This document shows positions 15,451 to 24,106 of a stretch of 41,858 nucleotides of DNA, one piece after another. The DNA comes from Saprospiraceae bacterium (lineage in GTDB: Bacteria > Bacteroidota > Bacteroidia > Chitinophagales > Saprospiraceae). The notes under the pieces are model-generated. The model made no database searches and was not told the DNA's origin. It was given only the letters and a program-made list of their open reading frames with translations. The stretch lies in NCBI GenBank assembly GCA_020436835.1, contig JAGQWZ010000053.1, positions 1-41,858 on the forward strand, written 5' to 3'. The translations under genes were made by a program, and so were the position numbers. The stretch's first letter is position 1; each line of letters starts with the position of its first letter.

Positions 15451-17595
15451 ATGAAACCAGTCGATTTCCTGATTTTGATCTTACTTTCACTCTTTAGTTG
15501 CGGCCGTACTGAGCCTGAATCAAATATTAATAAAATGCCATTGGAATATCCGGAAACCTTTCAAGATTCGGTGATTGATAATTATCACGGACAGCAAATC
15601 AGTGATCCATACCGTTGGCTGGAGGACGATGACGCGGAGACTACCAAGGCCTGGGTAAGAGCTCAGAATGGAGTTACCCAGGACTATCTGAGCCAGATAC
15701 CGTACCGAAAGCAAATAGAAGAAAGACTGGAGCAGATCTGGAATTATGAGCGATACGGCACTCCATTTAAAAGATCGGGCAAATACTATTATTTCAAAAA
15801 TAACGGGCTGCAAAATCAAAGTGTCCTTTACGTGCAGGAAACGCTGGAAGGACCCGCAGACATTGTATTGGATCCAAATGCCTTTTCAGAGGATGGCACC
15901 GTATCTCTGGGCAATATTTCTTTCAACAAGCAAGGTAATATGCTGGCGTATTCGATTAGTGAAGGAGGTAGTGACTGGCGTACGATCTTTGTAAAGGACC
16001 TGGACCAGGGAGTACTGCTTAAGGATAAATTACAGTGGGTTAAGTTTTCGGGTATATCCTGGTCCGGAGACGGGTTTTATTACAGCCGGTTTCCCATACC
16101 CTCCGCTGATGGTAAGCTGTCCGGACAAAATAGGTTTCATAAGATCTACTACCATAAATTGGGAACGGATCAGGACTCTGACCGTCTGGTGATGGAAGAG
16201 CCGGCTAGTCCACAGCGAAACTTCTATGCAATGACGACGGAGGACGAACGCTTCTTATGTATTTCCGCCAGTGAGTCTACCAGTGGCAATGCCCTCTATG
16301 TGCACGATTTGTCGGAAAAAAATCCACCAATTACCCTTGAAGCGAGCTTCGAGAGTGATTTGCAGGTCGTTGACAATGTCGGGAATCGACTGTATATCCT
16401 GACTAATCAGGAAGCTCCAAATTGGAAGCTGGTAGCCGTTGATATGGAAAATCCGGAGAGAGAAAATTGGCAAGACATTCTTCCGGAAGGCAAAAATGTT
16501 TTAAGCGGTGTGCAATTGGTTGGGAATAAAATTTTTGCGGAATATCTTATCGATGCAAAAAGTGCCCTGCGCACCTTTGACTATGAGGGTGAATTCTTAG
16601 GTGAAGTCGAATTGCCTGCTATTGGTTCGGTAGGAAATATTTCAGGAAAAAGGGAAGAAACGGAAGCCTTTTATGCTTTTACCAATTATACTTATCCCAC
16701 CACAATATTTTCACTGAATACGGAGACCCTTGAAAGCAGTGTCTTTAAGAAGCCTTCATTAGATTTCGATAGTGAGGAATATCAGACGGAGCAGAAATTT
16801 TATAAAAGTAAAGATGGAACACAAATACCTGTCTTTATCACCTATAAGAAAGGGTTAAGAAAAGATGGGCAGAATCCAACAATGTTGTACGGATATGGAG
16901 GTTTTGATATAAGCCTGACACCGGGTTTCAGCCTGCCGGTTTTAGTCTTGCTAGAGAATAATGGGATATATGCGGTAGCGAATATTCGTGGAGGTGGTGA
17001 GTACGGAAAAGAATGGCACCAGGCCGGTACGAAGGAACGCAAGCAAAATGTGTTTGATGATTTCCAGGCGGCAGCCGAATTTCTGATAGAACAAAAATAC
17101 ACGAGCCCGGAAAAATTGGCGATCATGGGAGGGTCTAATGGTGGATTATTGGTTGGAGCTTGTATGACACAAAGACCGGATCTTTACAAAGTAGCCATTC
17201 CGAGAGTAGGTGTGCTGGATATGTTGCGTTATCATCAGTTTACAATTGGCTGGGCCTGGGCTGAGGACTACGGCAAGAGTGATGATCCGGAGGCATTCGA
17301 ATATCTGATAAAGTATTCACCTTTACACAATGTAAGAGAGAGGGAATACCCTGCTACATTTATCATGACTGCCGATCATGACGACCGCGTGGTTCCTGCT
17401 CATTCATTTAAATTTGCTGCCGAACTTCAGCATGAACAGCAAGGTAATAATCCGGTTTTGATCCGGGTAGAGACCAGTGCCGGGCATGGAGCGGGAAAAC
17501 CAACAAGTAAATTGATTGAGGAAAATGCTGACATGTTGAGTTTTATGTTTTACAACATGAACGAAGATGTAGTCTATAAAAAACTAGATAAATAA
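15451..17595 (+). CDS. Prolyl oligopeptidase (S9A), lipoprotein
   Basis: A 714-residue serine peptidase that cleaves short peptides after proline. The N-terminal leader MKPVDFLILILLSLFSCG has a lipobox (LFSC), so the enzyme is exported and lipid-anchored. Residues about 30-100 (YPETFQDSVIDNYHGQQISDPYRWLED) are the typical start of S9A enzymes, then a seven-bladed beta-propeller, then the hydrolase domain. The catalytic triad is visible: Ser562 in GGSNGGLLVG, Asp in DHDDRVV (642-648) and His679 in AGHGAGK. The domain-interface motif YGYGGFDISLTPGF and NIRGGGEYGKEWH are also typical. It is the first gene of a same-strand run and its stop codon is followed three bases later by the presumed start of the diadenylate cyclase. 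Confidence 0.97.
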   Translation: MKPVDFLILILLSLFSCGRTEPESNINKMPLEYPETFQDSVIDNYHGQQISDPYRWLEDDDAETTKAWVRAQNGVTQDYLSQIPYRKQIEERLEQIWNYERYGTPFKRSGKYYYFKNNGLQNQSVLYVQETLEGPADIVLDPNAFSEDGTVSLGNISFNKQGNMLAYSISEGGSDWRTIFVKDLDQGVLLKDKLQWVKFSGISWSGDGFYYSRFPIPSADGKLSGQNRFHKIYYHKLGTDQDSDRLVMEEPASPQRNFYAMTTEDERFLCISASESTSGNALYVHDLSEKNPPITLEASFESDLQVVDNVGNRLYILTNQEAPNWKLVAVDMENPERENWQDILPEGKNVLSGVQLVGNKIFAEYLIDAKSALRTFDYEGEFLGEVELPAIGSVGNISGKREETEAFYAFTNYTYPTTIFSLNTETLESSVFKKPSLDFDSEEYQTEQKFYKSKDGTQIPVFITYKKGLRKDGQNPTMLYGYGGFDISLTPGFSLPVLVLLENNGIYAVANIRGGGEYGKEWHQAGTKERKQNVFDDFQAAAEFLIEQKYTSPEKLAIMGGSNGGLLVGACMTQRPDLYKVAIPRVGVLDMLRYHQFTIGWAWAEDYGKSDDPEAFEYLIKYSPLHNVREREYPATFIMTADHDDRVVPAHSFKFAAELQHEQQGNNPVLIRVETSAGHGAGKPTSKLIEENADMLSFMFYNMNEDVVYKKLDK

Positions 17596-17598
17596 GCT

Positions 17599-18390
17599 AT
17601 CGTTAGTCTTGTCGATATCGGATTTTTACCCATTCGAATTTGGGATATTCTCGACATCATTATTGTAGGGTTGTTGCTCTATGCCATCTATCGGCTGTTG
17701 AAAGGCAGTATTGCTCTCAATATCGTTGTTGGAATTATCCTTCTTTACATAGCCTGGGGCGTGGTTGGAATTTTAGAAATGCCTCTGTTGTCAGAAATAT
17801 TGGGGCAGTTTGTCAGTGTGGGATTTATTGCTTTGATCATCATTTTTCAGCCGGAGATAAGACGATTTTTACTTTATATTGGAAATACGACTTTAAAGGG
17901 TAGGTCTGGAATACTTGGTAAATATTTTAAGACGAACCTTCGGGAAGGCAGAGAACGGCAGATAAAGCAAATAGGAGATGCCGTTTGGAATATGGCTTCC
18001 GAAAAAGTTGGAGCCCTGATCGTGCTTCCAAAGCACTTAAATATTGAAGGCTATACCGATTCAGGTCAAATTATTGATGCGGAAATTACGGAGGAATTAA
18101 TTCGAAGTATTTTCAATAAATATGGTCCCTTACATGACGGAGCAATGGTTATTTATGGAGGTAAAATTCACGCAGTGAGTTGCGTGCTACCGATTTCGAG
18201 CAATCCCGAATTGCCCTCCGGTCTGGGCTTGCGGCACCGGGCTGGATTGGGTACTTCTGAAAATACGGATACGGTTGCTTTTATTGTGTCGGAAGAAACA
18301 GGAGATATTTCTGTGGCCCGGAGAGGGAAATTAGAACAGGGCCTTTCAAAAAAAATGCTATTGGCCACGCTAAATGAACACTACAATTAA
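17599..18390 (+). CDS. dacA: Diadenylate cyclase (CdaA/DacA), probable ATC start
   Basis: Makes cyclic di-AMP from two ATP; CdaA-type proteins have three N-terminal membrane helices and a cytoplasmic DAC domain. The domain is clear: DGAMVIYGGKIHAVSCVLPI and the RHRAGLG motif, which hold the catalytic DGA and RHR residues. The first conventional start in frame is a TTG at 17671, but the 24 codons before it encode IVSLVDIGFLPIRIWDILDI, which matches the conserved CdaA opening (B. subtilis has MALFDIPFL... before VDILLVWY). No ATG, GTG or TTG lies in these codons. I therefore place the start at the ATC at 17599, three bases after the peptidase stop and in the same frame. Alternatives are a shorter TTG-started form or a sequence error. 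Confidence 0.9.
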   Translation: MVSLVDIGFLPIRIWDILDIIIVGLLLYAIYRLLKGSIALNIVVGIILLYIAWGVVGILEMPLLSEILGQFVSVGFIALIIIFQPEIRRFLLYIGNTTLKGRSGILGKYFKTNLREGRERQIKQIGDAVWNMASEKVGALIVLPKHLNIEGYTDSGQIIDAEITEELIRSIFNKYGPLHDGAMVIYGGKIHAVSCVLPISSNPELPSGLGLRHRAGLGTSENTDTVAFIVSEETGDISVARRGKLEQGLSKKMLLATLNEHYN

Positions 18391-18411
18391 TTAAGAATAT
18401 ATTACACCAGT

Positions 18412-19803
18412 ATGGAAGAAGTACAACACTATATCGAGAAAAACAAGGAGCGGTTCCTTGATGAATTATTGGATTTGTTAAAAATACCGAGTATCAGTGC
18501 CGATTCAAAATATAAGGGAGACGTAGCAAAAACGGCAGAGGCTGTCAAAGAACATCTTCTGAATGCCGGTGCTAAAACGGCGAAGATTTTTTCTACCAAA
18601 GGGCACCCCATTGTATATGGTGAACGGATTGTGGGAGAAAAGTTACCGACAGTGCTGGTATATGGTCATTACGACGTTCAGCCGCCTGATCCGCTGGAAC
18701 TGTGGGAATCACCGCCCTTTGAGCCTGTCATAAAAAAGACGAAGACCCATCCGGACGGAGCGATTTTCGCCCGGGGTTCCTGCGATGATAAGGGACAATT
18801 ATTTATGCATATTAAAGCGCTGGAGAGCATGGATCGAACCGGAGAGATCCCTTGCAATCTGAAGTTCATCTTCGAAGGGGAAGAGGAAGTAGGCTCCAAC
18901 AACCTGGAAGCATTCTGTGAGGAGCACAAAGACCTATTAAGTTGCGATGTGGTGTTGATCTCCGATACATCCATCATCAGCAATGAAACGCCCAGCATTA
19001 CGACCGGTCTGAGGGGCTTAAGCTATGTAGAGGTGGAAGTGACCGGACCTTCCAAAGACTTGCATTCCGGAGTTTACGGAGGAGCAGTGGCAAATCCGAT
19101 CAATGTCCTGACCTCAATGATCGCTGCCTTGCATGATGAGAATAAGCGAATTACCATTCCCGGATTTTATGATGATGTAATTGAACTTTCAGAAAAGGAG
19201 CGCGAAGCTATGAACCAGGCACCTTATAGTGAAGAAGCGTATAAAGCGGATTTGAAGGTGGATGATTTAATGGGTGAAAAAGGGTATACAACCATCGAAA
19301 GGACTTCGATACGTCCGACCCTTGATGTAAATGGAATTTGGGGCGGTTACATTGGTGAAGGGGCGAAAACCGTACTTCCAGCAAAGGCTTTTGCAAAGAT
19401 CAGTATGCGATTGGTGCCAAACCAGGATCCGGAGAAGATCACCCGGCTATTTACCGGGCACTTTAAGCAAATGGCTCCTGCTTCGGTGAAAGTGAAGGTG
19501 ACTCCACACCATGGAGGCAAGCCGGCGGTAACCCCGACTGATAGTCCTGAGTACCAGGCTGCTGCGGAAGCAATGGAAGAGACATTCGGTAAAAAACCCA
19601 TTCCGGCACGGGGAGGAGGAAGTATTCCCATCGTTTCTCTGTTTGAGGATATTCTTGGTGTCAAGACAGTACTCATGGGATTTGGTCTTGATTCGGACGA
19701 CATACATTCACCAAATGAGCACTATGGCGTCTTTAATTTCTTTCAGGGTATTCGCACCATCCCTTATTTCTACGAAAATTATGCAAGGATAAAAAAGCAA
19801 TGA
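18412..19803 (+). CDS. M20-family dipeptidase (carnosinase-like)
   Basis: A 463-residue metallopeptidase of the M20 family, the CNDP/dipeptidase branch, cleaving dipeptides or amino-acyl conjugates in the cytoplasm; no signal peptide is seen. Metal-binding landmarks are clear: VLVYGHYDVQPPDPLELW (His and Asp ligands), ARGSCDDKGQLFMHIKA (bridging Asp), FEGEEEVGS (catalytic Glu and metal Glu), LISDTSI (Asp) and the late His in DDIHSPNEHYG. A dimerisation (lid) domain lies between, about 200-320, with DLHSGVYGGAVANP. It starts 21 bp after the cyclase gene, and so is probably in the same operon. The substrate is not fixed by sequence. Confidence 0.95.
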   Translation: MEEVQHYIEKNKERFLDELLDLLKIPSISADSKYKGDVAKTAEAVKEHLLNAGAKTAKIFSTKGHPIVYGERIVGEKLPTVLVYGHYDVQPPDPLELWESPPFEPVIKKTKTHPDGAIFARGSCDDKGQLFMHIKALESMDRTGEIPCNLKFIFEGEEEVGSNNLEAFCEEHKDLLSCDVVLISDTSIISNETPSITTGLRGLSYVEVEVTGPSKDLHSGVYGGAVANPINVLTSMIAALHDENKRITIPGFYDDVIELSEKEREAMNQAPYSEEAYKADLKVDDLMGEKGYTTIERTSIRPTLDVNGIWGGYIGEGAKTVLPAKAFAKISMRLVPNQDPEKITRLFTGHFKQMAPASVKVKVTPHHGGKPAVTPTDSPEYQAAAEAMEETFGKKPIPARGGGSIPIVSLFEDILGVKTVLMGFGLDSDDIHSPNEHYGVFNFFQGIRTIPYFYENYARIKKQ

Positions 19804-19894
19804 CCTTAGAAATAGCTGAAGAGAAGTTAAACAGCTGATTGGTTTCTGAGGAAGAAAGATAATTTCTTTTTGTCACTTTTTAAATCAGGTAATA

Positions 19895-20572
19895 TTGCGG
19901 ATCGACATCATTAGTATCGTCCCTCAACTTTTGGAAAGCCCTTTTCAGCATTCTATTCTAAAGAGAGCGCGGGAAAAGGGACTGCTGGATCTGCATGTCT
20001 GTGATTTAAGGAATTTTGGTTTGGGAAAAAATAAGCAGGTAGATGACTATCAATATGGTGGAGGTGCCGGCATGGTTATGATGATCGAACCACTTTATGA
20101 GGCTATTTCCAGCTTGAAGCAAAAGCGTGACTATGATGAAATTATTTATTTGACTCCGGATGGCGAACGATTGGATCAGAAAATGGCGAATGCCTTATCT
20201 CTAAAGCAAAATTTAATGCTGATTTGTGGACATTATAAAGGCATTGATGAGCGGTTACGTGAGCATGTCGTAACGCGAGAGATTAGCATTGGTGATTATG
20301 TTTTGTCAGGAGGTGAATTGGCTGCAGCAGTGCTGGTCGATGCGTTGGGCAGGTTAATCCCAGGTGTTTTGAATGATGAAAGCTCTGCGTTGTCCGATAG
20401 TTTTCAGGATGGAATGTTAGCCCCGGCAGTGTATACCAGACCGGCTGAATTTTTGGGATGGAAAGTACCGGATATTTTATTGTCCGGTCATGAAGCAAAA
20501 ATTGAGGACTGGAGAGATAAGAATGCCATTTCACGAACTCGACGCAAACGACCGGATCTACTGAAAGAATAA
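19895..20572 (+). CDS. trmD: tRNA (guanine-N1)-methyltransferase TrmD
   Basis: A 225-residue SPOUT methyltransferase that makes m1G37 in tRNAs with a G36, preventing +1 frameshifts. The start is the TTG at 19895: it gives [17 protein letters not shown], exactly the family opening, and no ATG precedes it in frame. The trefoil-knot S-adenosylmethionine site is seen in [13 protein letters not shown] and in [16 protein letters not shown]; the [10 protein letters not shown] segment and C-terminal [13 protein letters not shown] are also typical. It lies 91 bp after the dipeptidase. The usual neighbours rpsP, rimM and rplS are absent. Confidence 0.97.
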   Translation: MRIDIISIVPQLLESPFQHSILKRAREKGLLDLHVCDLRNFGLGKNKQVDDYQYGGGAGMVMMIEPLYEAISSLKQKRDYDEIIYLTPDGERLDQKMANALSLKQNLMLICGHYKGIDERLREHVVTREISIGDYVLSGGELAAAVLVDALGRLIPGVLNDESSALSDSFQDGMLAPAVYTRPAEFLGWKVPDILLSGHEAKIEDWRDKNAISRTRRKRPDLLKE

Positions 20573-20577
20573 TTCAG

Positions 20578-20608
20578 ATGAAGCTTCTTTTTAAGTTTCT
20601 TCATTTTT
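20578..20608 (+). terminator. Weak terminator after trmD
   Basis: ATGAAG (20578-20583) pairs with CTTCAT (20599-20604), followed by a T-run. The stem is short and AT-rich, so this is a weak candidate. It lies between convergent genes and might serve trmD. Confidence 0.3.
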
Positions 20609-20621
20609 GTTGCACTCCCTG

Positions 20622-21482
20622 CTAAAACATCTGGTTAAAAAAGAGGATGAGGATCATCTGTAAGATAATTGTACCGTCAAGGAGTCCGGTGAAATAATAA
20701 TCATGTGATTTTTCATTGATTAAAAAAATTATCGAAGCCGTAATTAAGTAGGAGAAAGTGAGAGCCAGCCAGGTAGACCAGGTTAAAAACCCGGAAAAAT
20801 AATTTAGCCCGACCAGCACCCAGCAAATAAAGATACCCGCCAAAGCGATCTTCTTACTCTTTTCTTCTCCCAGTTCTATCGGTATAGTTTTTATTTTATG
20901 AAGGTTATCCACTTTTAAATCCCGGATATCAAACGGAATGGTTATCGATATAATAAAGAGCAGTTTCTCAAAAATGAAAATTACCTGGTTTAGATTCAAA
21001 CTGGCATTATCATAAACCATTGGGATAAAAACACAAGCCCAGGTCCATACGACTCCGATCGCAAAAATCTTAATGAAGGGGAGGTCCCGGAATCTTTTCT
21101 TATGGCCGAAAATAGGCAGGATATAAACAAGTGCAAGAAGAGCTGGTATACTTAACCACAATATGATGGAGAAGGGGATGAATAAAGAACTTATGATCAG
21201 TCCGACAAGTCCAATTAATCCATACAGGATAATATGTTTTTGGAATTTCAAGATGGTATTTATGCGCGTGTTGTTGGTAATTCTTTCCAGTTTTCCAAAT
21301 CCAATAATGCGATGCATGGAATAAATAAAAATTGTGGCAAAGAATACGAGATACGGATATTTCTGATCAGTCAAAGGAGAAGAATTGATGAAGCTAGTTT
21401 GGTAAACCAAAGATGCAGCACACAGTGCAATAAAGAGATTGCTGTAGAGAATAAGATCGACAAGTCTCCGGAATAAAATCAT
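20622..21482 (-). CDS. UbiA-like polytopic membrane protein, motif 1 degenerate
   Basis: A 286-residue membrane protein with about eight hydrophobic segments. The overall layout and the block PFDIRDLKVDNLHKIKTIP resemble the second aspartate-rich motif of the UbiA prenyltransferase superfamily, with the following IELGEEKSKK as in that family. The first motif (NDxxDxxxD), which binds the prenyl diphosphate, is not present: the corresponding loop reads YSMHRIIGFGKLER. It may therefore be an inactive or altered prenyltransferase, or a paralogue with another substrate. Relatives of this kind are usually labelled hypothetical in Bacteroidota. It is convergent with trmD and about 140 bp away from the M42 peptidase gene. 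Confidence 0.75.
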   Translation of the reverse strand: MILFRRLVDLILYSNLFIALCAASLVYQTSFINSSPLTDQKYPYLVFFATIFIYSMHRIIGFGKLERITNNTRINTILKFQKHIILYGLIGLVGLIISSLFIPFSIILWLSIPALLALVYILPIFGHKKRFRDLPFIKIFAIGVVWTWACVFIPMVYDNASLNLNQVIFIFEKLLFIISITIPFDIRDLKVDNLHKIKTIPIELGEEKSKKIALAGIFICWVLVGLNYFSGFLTWSTWLALTFSYLITASIIFLINEKSHDYYFTGLLDGTIILQMILILFFNQMF

Positions 21483-21620
21483 GACCAGTTTTGAACAGTA
21501 TTTCTACTGCTCTGAAGGTAAGCAACTTAAATATCTTTTCTTAAAGATCCGGCTAGTCCGGTAAGTCACCTATTACGGATCAATTAGGTTACAAATACAA
21601 GGCAGACTGCAGTGCCGGTA

Positions 21621-22700
21621 TTAGAAATATTTAAAGTTATGTCCCTCTTTGATTTTCAAAAGGCTTTCATAAATTAATTTAATGAGATTTTCCACATCGT
21701 CTTTATGTGCCATCTCTACCGTGGTGTGCATATAGCGAAGGGGTAAGGAGATTAATGCGGACGGGACGCCGACACTGCTGTAGGCAAAAGCGTCGGTATC
21801 GGTTCCGGTCGATCTTGAAGAAGCGGCTCTCTGATAGGGTATTTTTTTTGCCTCAGCCGTGTCAATGATCAAATCCCTCAAAATGTTGTGTACTGCCGGA
21901 GCATAAGTAATGGACGGACCATCACCACATTTTGTCTCCCCATGTTTAGTGGTCTTTATCATTGGAGTCATGGTATCATGTGTGACATCGGTAACGATCG
22001 CCGCATCCGGTTTTATCCGGTGTGCTATCATTTCTGCACCCCGGAGCCCTATCTCCTCCTGTACGGAATTGACGATATATAGTCCAAACGGTAATTTTTT
22101 CTTTTTCTCCTTCAGCATACGGGCTACTTCTGCAATGCAAAAACCACCGATCCGGTTGTCCAACGCTCTTCCTACATAGTATCGGTTGTTTAGGATCTCC
22201 AGGGTACTTCCATAAGTGATGACGCAACCCACGTGAATACCCATTTCCAGTACCTCATCCTTATCCTTGGCCCCGACATCAATAAATATGTTCTCGATGG
22301 ATGGATTCAGATTGGCGTCTTTTCCATTCCGGGTATGAATAGCCGGCCATCCAAATACACCTCTCACAATTCCTTTTTTCGTGTGGATATTTACCCTTTT
22401 TGAAGGGGCTATGACATGATCGGAACCTCCATTTCTAATGACGTGAATAAAACCCTCTTTGGAAATGTGGTTGACAAACCAGGAAATCTCGTCAGCATGC
22501 GCTTCAATGACTACTTTAAATTCCTTTTTAGGATTGATCACTCCATAGGCCGTTCCGTAACTGTCAAGATCCCAGTCATCAACGAATGGTTTTAAATAAT
22601 CCAACCATAATTTCTGACCACTTGATTCAAAGCCAGTGGGTGATGCATTGTTTACATACTTTTCCAGGAAAGTCTCAGACTTTTTTGTAATTATCGCCAT
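21621..22700 (-). CDS. M42-family aminopeptidase
   Basis: A 359-residue cytosolic metallopeptidase of the M42 family (tetrahedral aminopeptidases such as FrvX/PepA-type, TET). Metal ligands are visible: His68 and Asp70 in IEAHADEIS, Asp in RALDNRIGG, the catalytic and metal Glu pair in QEEIGLRG, Asp in IVTDVTHD and the last His in LRYMHTTVE. The PTGFE opening and RVNIHTKKGIVRGVFG region are typical. It probably trims peptides from the proteasome-like or Lon-type proteases as a dodecamer. It follows pyrE by 15 bp on the same strand, so is likely co-transcribed with it. Confidence 0.95.
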   Translation of the reverse strand: MAIITKKSETFLEKYVNNASPTGFESSGQKLWLDYLKPFVDDWDLDSYGTAYGVINPKKEFKVVIEAHADEISWFVNHISKEGFIHVIRNGGSDHVIAPSKRVNIHTKKGIVRGVFGWPAIHTRNGKDANLNPSIENIFIDVGAKDKDEVLEMGIHVGCVITYGSTLEILNNRYYVGRALDNRIGGFCIAEVARMLKEKKKKLPFGLYIVNSVQEEIGLRGAEMIAHRIKPDAAIVTDVTHDTMTPMIKTTKHGETKCGDGPSITYAPAVHNILRDLIIDTAEAKKIPYQRAASSRSTGTDTDAFAYSSVGVPSALISLPLRYMHTTVEMAHKDDVENLIKLIYESLLKIKEGHNFKYF

Positions 22701-22715
22701 ATTAAATTCAATCTG

Positions 22716-23345
22716 TTAGTTGGGTTGCCATCGGTCCGGTGCATTGCGCCAGGAAGCCAATAGTTCCAAATCTTGTTTTTCTACGTAATTTAATTTTTCT
22801 GCAACGGCGATGAGTGTGCGGTAGTTCGTTAGGGTTTTTACTGGGATTTCTGCCTGATGAAAACGTTGGGATGCTTTTTCCAATTGGTAGGTAAAAATAG
22901 CAAGCAAGCCGGATATTTTCGCATCGGTAGCAATTAATGCCTGTATGGCATCCATACTGCTTCCACCGGTACTGATCAAATCTTCGACCACCAAGACCTT
23001 TGCCCCGGGTTCTAAGTAACCTTCGATCTGATTTTGCCGGCCATGCCCTTTTGCCTTGCTTCTCACATAGATGAAGGGCAGACCCAATGCATCTGCCAGA
23101 ATAGCTCCATGAGGTATGCCTGCAGTAGCCACACCGGCTACCACCTGAAAGGGAGCAAATTCCTTGGTAATGTGAACCAGGGCTCTTCGAATCAGATTAC
23201 GAACATATGGATAGGAAAGGGCGATCCTATTATCACAATAAATCGGTGATTTGATACCGGAAGCCCAGGTAAAGGGCTTTTTAGCATCGAGTTTGATTGC
23301 TTTGATTTGAAGTAGTAGTTCTGCTACTTTATGCTCGTAATCCAT
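22716..23345 (-). CDS. pyrE: Orotate phosphoribosyltransferase
   Basis: A 209-residue enzyme that joins orotate to PRPP to give orotidine 5'-monophosphate in pyrimidine synthesis. The PRPP-binding motif is seen as VLVVEDLISTGGSS; the opening AELLLQIKAIKLDAKKPFTW and the segments SGIKSPIYCDNR and GVATAGIPHG are family hallmarks, as is YVRSKAKGHGRQNQIEG of the mobile loop. The length is normal. It is divergent from the NUDIX gene with 25 bp between the starts, so the promoters must overlap into the coding regions or be very compact. Confidence 0.97.
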   Translation of the reverse strand: MDYEHKVAELLLQIKAIKLDAKKPFTWASGIKSPIYCDNRIALSYPYVRNLIRRALVHITKEFAPFQVVAGVATAGIPHGAILADALGLPFIYVRSKAKGHGRQNQIEGYLEPGAKVLVVEDLISTGGSSMDAIQALIATDAKISGLLAIFTYQLEKASQRFHQAEIPVKTLTNYRTLIAVAEKLNYVEKQDLELLASWRNAPDRWQPN

Positions 23346-23370
23346 TACCTTTCTCGAAAAATTCGCCTAA

Positions 23371-23991
23371 ATGTACAAAATCTACATTAATGAGAATTGT
23401 CTGATCATTGCGGAAAAAACGGAAGTGGATTCACTGGATAATGATGTGAAAGTGATCCCATTTATGGCTGGTAAAAAAGGGCTTTTGAACTACGTCGACA
23501 AGTTAGAAAAGTCCCCGGCTAAAATCACGATAGCTCTTGTTACGACCGCGGATGCAGAGCTCTTTGCAGATTTCAGGTCACTTTATAAATTTATTGAGGC
23601 CGCCGGAGGGTTATGTCTTCGCAACAATGCGGAGATGCTCTTTATCGAACGCCTGGGAGTTTGGGATCTGCCCAAGGGCAAAGTCGACAGGGGAGAGGAT
23701 ATTGAATCGGCCGCTATCAGGGAAGTGCAGGAGGAGACCGGTCTTGAAACATCAATCGTCTCTAAAGTAGGTAATACCTGGCACACCTATTATGATCGAA
23801 AGGAAAGGCGTATTCTAAAGAGGACGAACTGGTTCGAAATGATGTTATCAGGATCTGAAATTGTCCGGATTCAACGGGAGGAGAATATTACCGATTTTCG
23901 TTGGATACATCCTCAACAGTTCCTGGAAGGGAACTTCCCGACCTATCAAAGTATCAGAGAAATTGTTAAAAAGTACGTAAAAACAGCCTAA
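23371..23991 (+). CDS. NUDIX hydrolase
   Basis: A 206-residue pyrophosphohydrolase. The NUDIX box is seen at residues about 110-132 as GKVDRGEDIESAAIREVQEE followed by TGLE, the full GX5EX7REUXEEXGU pattern. The N-terminal 80 residues (MYKIYINENCLIIAEKTEVD) form an extra domain typical of a Bacteroidota clade, beginning with a beta-strand-rich segment, and end in LRNNAEMLFIERLGVWDLPK. The substrate, such as a damaged nucleotide or sugar nucleotide, is not predictable. It is divergent from pyrE, and the next gene downstream is the giant T9SS cargo, with its own leader. Confidence 0.92.
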   Translation: MYKIYINENCLIIAEKTEVDSLDNDVKVIPFMAGKKGLLNYVDKLEKSPAKITIALVTTADAELFADFRSLYKFIEAAGGLCLRNNAEMLFIERLGVWDLPKGKVDRGEDIESAAIREVQEETGLETSIVSKVGNTWHTYYDRKERRILKRTNWFEMMLSGSEIVRIQREENITDFRWIHPQQFLEGNFPTYQSIREIVKKYVKTA

Positions 23992-24106
23992 ATGGCCATA
24001 ATTGTCTGATCTACACTAAGTTTGGTATTATTTTTGTTTATAATATGTATTGCTTGCAAGCTGGCATAAGCCGGTCTTGACAGTAACGACTATTAAAAAC
24101 AAAATC

